Positions 60,249 to 64,000 of a stretch of 64,000 nucleotides of DNA are shown here, one piece after another (positions within the stretch are counted from its first letter, which is position 1; each line of letters begins with the position of its first letter). A program made the position numbers and the translations under genes. The stretch is from Verrucomicrobiota bacterium. GTDB lineage: Bacteria > Verrucomicrobiota > Verrucomicrobiia > Chthoniobacterales > Terrimicrobiaceae. The DNA is taken from the NCBI GenBank assembly GCA_026398255.1, contig JAPLTG010000035.1, forward strand, positions 39,040-103,039. The letters are read 5' to 3'. Under the pieces are notes generated by a model. The model was not told the origin of the DNA. It was given only the letters and a program-made list of their open reading frames with translations, and searched no databases.

Positions 60249-61132
60249 TTCCGCTCCTCGCGCTGGCGGTTGGTCAGCCACAGGGCAAGCAAGAAAATAA
60301 CCAGCAGGATGGTTCCGAGCGCCGCGCCGAAGGGTTGGTTTCGTCCCGAGGTGAATTGCTTGAAAATGACCTCGCCGATGGTGGGGTTCGAGCCGCCACC
60401 CATGAGGGTCGTGATGGCGAACATGGCGATGGAGGGGATGAAAACCAGCATCGCTCCGGCGGCAATGCCAGGGCGGGTGAGGGGAATGATGACTTGCGAG
60501 AAGGCGCGAACGGGCCCTGCGCCGAGGTCGTAGGCCGCTTCGATGAGGGCGTTGTCGAGTTTCTCCACGCTCGTGTAGATGGGAAGAATCATGAAGGGCA
60601 GGAAATTGTAGACCAGCCCCAGCACGATCGCGAAGGGCGTGTAGAGCAGGGCCAGCGGCTCGGTGAGGATACCAGATCCGACGAGAAGGGCATTCAGGAG
60701 CCCATCATTGCTGAGAATCGTGATCCACGCGTAGGTGCGGATCAGGAAGCTCGTCCAAAATGGGACCATCACCAGAAGCAAAAGTGTGGTGCGCCAGCGC
60801 TCAGGGGCTCGTCCGATGAAATAGGCCACAGGGTATCCGAGGGCCATGCAGAGGATGGTGGTCAGGAGCGCATACCAGATCGAGAGGAGCATGACTTTCA
60901 GCCAGACCCAATCGAACGCCCGGGCGTAATTTTGGAGGTTGAATTCGTAAACAATCCGCCCGAGGGCGTCCCGTTCGGCGAAGCTCACCACGATCAGCAT
61001 GATGGTGGGAGCGACGACGAACAGGAGCAGCCAGGCCACCAGTGGCAGCAGAATCAGCCAGGCCAAAAGACCTGGCTTGCGACGGTGCATATCCGATCCG
61101 CCGGTATTCGAGACTGCTGCAGGGAGGGCCAT
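60245..61132 (-). CDS. potB: spermidine/putrescine ABC transporter permease PotB
   Basis: PotB is one of the two inner-membrane channel subunits of a polyamine importer. The 295-residue protein has six membrane helices and the EAA loop in EAAYDLGAGPVRAFSQVIIP near residue 195, which contacts the ATPase. WTSFLIRTYAWITILSNDGL and LVYNFLPFMILPIYTSVEKL match the family. It is the last gene of the potC-potD-potB run and lies 7 nt after potD. Confidence 0.92.
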   Translation of the reverse strand: MALPAAVSNTGGSDMHRRKPGLLAWLILLPLVAWLLLFVVAPTIMLIVVSFAERDALGRIVYEFNLQNYARAFDWVWLKVMLLSIWYALLTTILCMALGYPVAYFIGRAPERWRTTLLLLVMVPFWTSFLIRTYAWITILSNDGLLNALLVGSGILTEPLALLYTPFAIVLGLVYNFLPFMILPIYTSVEKLDNALIEAAYDLGAGPVRAFSQVIIPLTRPGIAAGAMLVFIPSIAMFAITTLMGGGSNPTIGEVIFKQFTSGRNQPFGAALGTILLVIFLLALWLTNRQREERN

Positions 61133-61139
61133 CGGGGAG

Positions 61140-62180
61140 TTATTCGACTTTCAGGGAAGTGACGATTTCCTCGATCACGGAGCCGCGCTCGCCGATGTCT
61201 TTGAAGGTTTCCATTTTGGAAATCTCTTTTGCAGTCGGGAAGCTCGCGGAGTTGTTTCGTTGCTCCTCGGTGAGAAGTTTTACGGCCTCCATGTTGGGGT
61301 TCAAATAGGGGAATGCCTCGGAGATTTTTTTGCTCACCTCGGGCTGGAGGATGTAGTTCATGAATTTCTCGGCATTGGCAAAATTCTTCGCGGTTTTTGG
61401 AATCGCCAAGCTGTCGATGAAGAGGTGGGTGCCCTCGGCGGGAATGACCCAGCGGAATTTTTTATTCTCATTGAGCAGGATGGCGCCTTCGCCGCCCCAG
61501 ACGACGCCGATCGCGACATCGCCATTGAGCAGGGCGGTCTTCGGACTATCGGAGTCGTAAACCTTGATCAGCGGAATCCAATCGCTGAGGACGCCCTTGG
61601 CTTTTTCAAGATTCTTGTCGCTCACATCGTTCACCGGAATTCCCTTGGAAAGCAGGGCCCAGGAAATGATCTCGCGGGCGTCGTCGAGCGCGACGATTTT
61701 GCCTTTGTTGGCTGGCTTAAAGACATCGGAGAAGCTCTTGATGTCTTCCTTTACTAGGTCGGTGTTCACGACGATCCCGACGGTTCCCGCCATGAACGGC
61801 ACAGAATATTTGTTGCCGGGATCGAACGACATATTGAGGAACTTCGAATCGATGTTTTTGAGGTTCGGAATCGCCTTTTTGTCGAGGGGACGCAGGAGTT
61901 TTTCATTCACGAGTGCTTCCACGACATACTCGCTCGGTTGGATGATGTCGAAGCTGCCGCCGCCCGCGCCCAGCTTGGCGAGCATTTCTTCGTTCGACGC
62001 GTAGTTTTCGACGGAAACCTTGATGCCGGTCTCCTTCGCAAAATCGTCGATCACATCCTGCGGGATGTATTCGGACCAGCAGTAGATATTGAGTTTTTCC
62101 ACCGCATGCGCGGTGGCAGTGAAGACCAGCGCGGCGGCGGCCGCAGCTGACAGGATGGTTTGGGTGGTTTTTGTTTTCAT
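61140..62180 (-). CDS. potD: polyamine-binding periplasmic protein PotD
   Basis: PotD captures spermidine or putrescine in the periplasm. The 346-residue precursor has a signal peptide (MKTKTTQTILSAAAAAALVF ending TATAHA). The family features are LNIYCWSEYIPQDVIDDFAK, SNEEMLAKLGAGGGSFDIIQ with PSEYVVEALV, and GVVWGGEGAILLNENKKFRW. The exact polyamine preference cannot be read from the sequence. It overlaps potC by 4 nt. Confidence 0.93.
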   Translation of the reverse strand: MKTKTTQTILSAAAAAALVFTATAHAVEKLNIYCWSEYIPQDVIDDFAKETGIKVSVENYASNEEMLAKLGAGGGSFDIIQPSEYVVEALVNEKLLRPLDKKAIPNLKNIDSKFLNMSFDPGNKYSVPFMAGTVGIVVNTDLVKEDIKSFSDVFKPANKGKIVALDDAREIISWALLSKGIPVNDVSDKNLEKAKGVLSDWIPLIKVYDSDSPKTALLNGDVAIGVVWGGEGAILLNENKKFRWVIPAEGTHLFIDSLAIPKTAKNFANAEKFMNYILQPEVSKKISEAFPYLNPNMEAVKLLTEEQRNNSASFPTAKEISKMETFKDIGERGSVIEEIVTSLKVE

Positions 62181-63022
62181 GGTGTTTTTCTCCTAGCGAG
62201 TGTGTGGCTGATGATCGCAACCACGACAGTGGCCGCGATGAAAATGGCGCTAAGCGCGTTGAGTTGGGGATTCAGTCCGACCTTGGCCATCCCGTAGACT
62301 TTCAGCGGAAGCGTCTGGGACTGCGCTCCGGTGGTGAAAACGCTCACGATGTATTCGTCCAGTGAGAGCGTGAAAGACATCAACGCCCCCGAGACAATCG
62401 CCGGCATGAGATAAGGCATGATGACTTTCCAGAACGCCTTCAGCGGCGTCGCGCCAAGGTCCATCGCAGCCTCCTCGAGAAACGGATCGAGCCCCTGCAG
62501 CCTCGCTTGCACGCCGACGAGCACGAACGGAAAGCAAAAGGTCGTGTGCGAGATCACCAACGTCGTGAAGCCGAGCGGCAGGTTGAGGAATTGAACAAAG
62601 AGAACCAGCAGGCTCACGCCCATCAAAACCTCCGGCATCACCATCGGAATGAAAATCAGAAGCGCGAGCGCGCGTTGGTAGGGAAACCGGTAGCGGTGCA
62701 GCATCCACGCGCCGATCGTTCCGAGAAATGTGGAGAGCAAGGTTGTGAAGAGCGCCACGATAAGGCTGTTCTCGAATGCCGTAATGAGAACCTTGTTCGT
62801 GAGAAGCGCCTCATACCATTTGGTAGAAAATCCCTCCCAACGGATGTTGAGCTTTGAGGAGTTGAACGAAAAAACAACCAACAGCGCGATCGGGAGATAA
62901 AGAAACGCAAAAACCATCAACGACCATCCCCCGAAAAAAAGGTTCTGAAGCCGCAGCGAACGCAATCTCCTTCCCGGCGAAAAAGCCGATGTGGCGCCGG
63001 GGGAACTTGCGGAACCGATCAC
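62177..63022 (-). CDS. potC: spermidine/putrescine ABC transporter permease PotC
   Basis: PotC is the second permease of the polyamine importer. The open frame runs to 63073, but the first 17 residues are not family-like, so the GTG at 63022 is taken; 281 residues remain. The start of the conserved part is LMVFAFLYLPIALLVVFSFN, followed by NIRWEGFSTKWYEALLTNKV. The EAA loop is in EEAAMDLGATPLKAFWKVIM, and SFTLSLDEYIVSVFTTGAQS matches PotC. No potA ATPase gene is adjacent; upstream lie a gap and an IS110 element. Confidence 0.9.
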   Translation of the reverse strand: MIGSASSPGATSAFSPGRRLRSLRLQNLFFGGWSLMVFAFLYLPIALLVVFSFNSSKLNIRWEGFSTKWYEALLTNKVLITAFENSLIVALFTTLLSTFLGTIGAWMLHRYRFPYQRALALLIFIPMVMPEVLMGVSLLVLFVQFLNLPLGFTTLVISHTTFCFPFVLVGVQARLQGLDPFLEEAAMDLGATPLKAFWKVIMPYLMPAIVSGALMSFTLSLDEYIVSVFTTGAQSQTLPLKVYGMAKVGLNPQLNALSAIFIAATVVVAIISHTLARRKTP

Positions 63023-63073
63023 GATTTGAGTTTCCAGAATTTCCCCGCGAAGTCCAGCGGGGAGAAATCTCAC

Positions 63074-63454
63074 ACGACGGAAGACGCCCGCGAATAGAAA
63101 AGAAAACCTCCCGACAAGAATCCCCCGTAGCGGAAGCCGAAACGGCTTTCGATGGCTTTCAGGCGAGGCATGGCAAACCGCCCTCGTAATTTTTTCAAAA
63201 TCCCGCTACTTTCCGCTCTCCGGTTTCTTCTCCTCTCCGTGTCCCTGTGAGAGTCCTTCTTCCCGCCAGGCGGCGCGTTCGCGCCTGAAGCTTGGGTCGT
63301 TTGCGGCGAAACAACCCTGCCATTTTTTCCATTCGCGGGGATTCGTGACGGTATGAAGTCATGTAGCAACCAGCGCTGGGCAAGCCGAAATGATTGATCC
63401 AATGTCCTTGGCGGAACCCGCGAGTGCCTGCAACACACGCGAGTGGCCGAAGGT
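63074..63454. other. gap upstream of potC leading into an insertion sequence
   Basis: No credible gene is seen here. The minus-strand CACAGGGACACGGAGAGG at 63232-63249 resembles the tandem repeat at 32491. CGCGAGTG occurs twice 19 nt apart (63419-63426 and 63438-63445), which may mark the left end of the insertion sequence, though that boundary is not resolved. The potC promoter should lie here. Confidence 0.4.
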
Positions 63455-63545
63455 CCAAAGGTTCGATAATGGAGCTCACTGCTCCAATTCGTGATTGAAC
63501 CTGGCGGAAAGCACTATTGTGGGGCGCAAGACCCCGAATGCCTGA
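63455..63545 (+). ncRNA. candidate IS110 bridge RNA region in the transposase leader
   Basis: The transposase leader can fold into two stem-loops with internal loops. In the first, GGTTC (63460-63464) pairs with GAACC (63497-63501) and TGGAGC (63470-63475) with GCTCCA (63481-63486), leaving internal loops of 5 and 10 nt. In the second, GGGG (63521-63524) pairs with CCCC (63532-63535), and an outer GGC (63503-63505) can pair with GCC (63540-63542). IS110-family elements encode a bridge RNA in this position, with two guide loops. The ends are approximate. Confidence 0.4.
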
Positions 63546-63629
63546 CTGCAACCTTACGCCCGTGGATCAAACCAAATCGGCCGCCCGCGCTGGTTGCTTT
63601 TACCCCTAACCGGTTCATCGGAGAAAACC

Positions 63630-64000
63630 ATGACAAAAGCATATATCCTCAAAAGCAAAACAGCGCCTGCAAAGGAGCGCATAGTGGAGACCTATCTGGC
63701 TCCCCCTCCTCCCTCTAAAGGAAAAATAATCGGCCTGGACTGCCATCCAGACACCTTCACCGCAGCAATCTTCGTGGGTCAAACTCCCCACGACGCCCGC
63801 AAGATCGGCAGCCGGGAAAACCTCTCCCTTGAGGCCCTACTCCAATGGGCCGCCGCCGAATTGACCCCGCAGGACATCATTTTGATGGAAGCCGGCAGCA
63901 ACAGCTTTGAGCTCTGCAAGCGGCTCGGCGCTCTGGGCCTGAAAACCTGCGTTCTGGAGAGCTGCCATGTCGGCAAGCACGCCAAAACCTATGCCGACAA
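63630..64000 (+). CDS. IS110-family transposase, C-terminal part outside the window
   Basis: The first 123 codons of a DEDD-type recombinase are present from the ATG at 63630. KIIGLDCHPDTFTAAIFVG holds the first catalytic Asp, and DIILMEAGSNSFELCKRLGA followed by LGLKTCVLESCHVGKHAKTY matches the family N-terminal domain. The frame runs off the right edge, so the Ser-containing C-terminal domain cannot be checked. It lies beyond a long leader, as is usual in the IS110 group. Whether the copy is intact is unknown. Confidence 0.9.
   Translation, partial: MTKAYILKSKTAPAKERIVETYLAPPPPSKGKIIGLDCHPDTFTAAIFVGQTPHDARKIGSRENLSLEALLQWAAAELTPQDIILMEAGSNSFELCKRLGALGLKTCVLESCHVGKHAKTYAD

Noticed and set aside
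1..64000. CRISPR arrays, rRNA genes and prophage modules
   Set aside because: No regularly spaced direct repeats, rRNA sequence or phage structural genes were seen. The holin-like gene at 6862 is the common chromosomal 4-TMS type.

Overview
This 64 kb window is a dense, GC-rich bacterial chromosome segment. It holds core respiration, flagellar, quinone and cell-wall genes, and there is no plasmid or phage backbone. The gene set suggests a free-living, flagellated Gram-negative member of the Verrucomicrobiota, perhaps of the Spartobacteria/Terrimicrobiia type. The reasons are a Gram-negative-type lipoprotein, the flagellar export and basal-body cluster, a clpS-DUF2017 pair, DUF2934 and DUF2334 proteins, and short palindromic repeats of a kind I associate with that phylum. 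The taxonomy is inference; no rRNA is present to settle it.

Layout from left to right. 1-3.4 kb: an ATP synthase operon on the minus strand (atpB-E-F-H-A, with atpA cut by the window edge). 3.4-7.3 kb: prfC, an M24 peptidase, trpF and a small membrane protein, also minus. 7.3-21.2 kb: plus-strand genes. These are a lysine-rich DUF2934 protein, a gamma carbonic anhydrase, pgsA, an orphan NarL-type response regulator, a DUF2334 deacetylase-like protein, glmS, coaD, then nuoI-J-K-L-M-N and a Nudix hydrolase. 21.3-23.3 kb: tRNA-Val(CAC), a DEAD-box helicase and tRNA-Arg(ACG). 23.3-33.9 kb: an ADP-ribosylglycohydrolase-like gene, queA, a large glycoside hydrolase-glycosyltransferase fusion, a UvrD-type helicase, a D,D-carboxypeptidase, a TPR protein, proC, the DUF2017-clpS pair and an orphan UreF-like gene.

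33.9-51.5 kb is one minus-strand flagellar locus: flgB, flgC, fliE, fliF, fliG, fliH, fliI, fliJ, a MotE-like gene, fliK, flgD, flgE, fliL, fliM, fliN, fliO, fliP, fliQ, fliR, flhB and flhA. Many of its genes overlap stop-to-start. A sigma-54-like -24/-12 site lies just before flgB, and a second lies before an unknown gene next to it. 51.5-59.8 kb carries a complete classical menaquinone pathway: menI on the minus strand, and menF-D-H-B-A-C-E as an overlapping plus-strand operon. With NDH-1 and ATP synthase it forms a coherent menaquinone-linked respiratory chain. 59.8-63.1 kb holds a small lipoprotein gene and a potC-potD-potB polyamine importer without potA. The right edge enters an IS110-family insertion sequence whose upstream leader folds like a bridge RNA.

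The most unusual signals are two different palindromic repeat elements that sit in frame inside menD and menE, the menD one with a second copy between genes at 24.3 kb. Next are the IS110 leader RNA candidate, the GH-GT2 fusion enzyme, the ClpS-DUF2017 pairing, and the paired sigma-54-like sites placed almost on the start codons.
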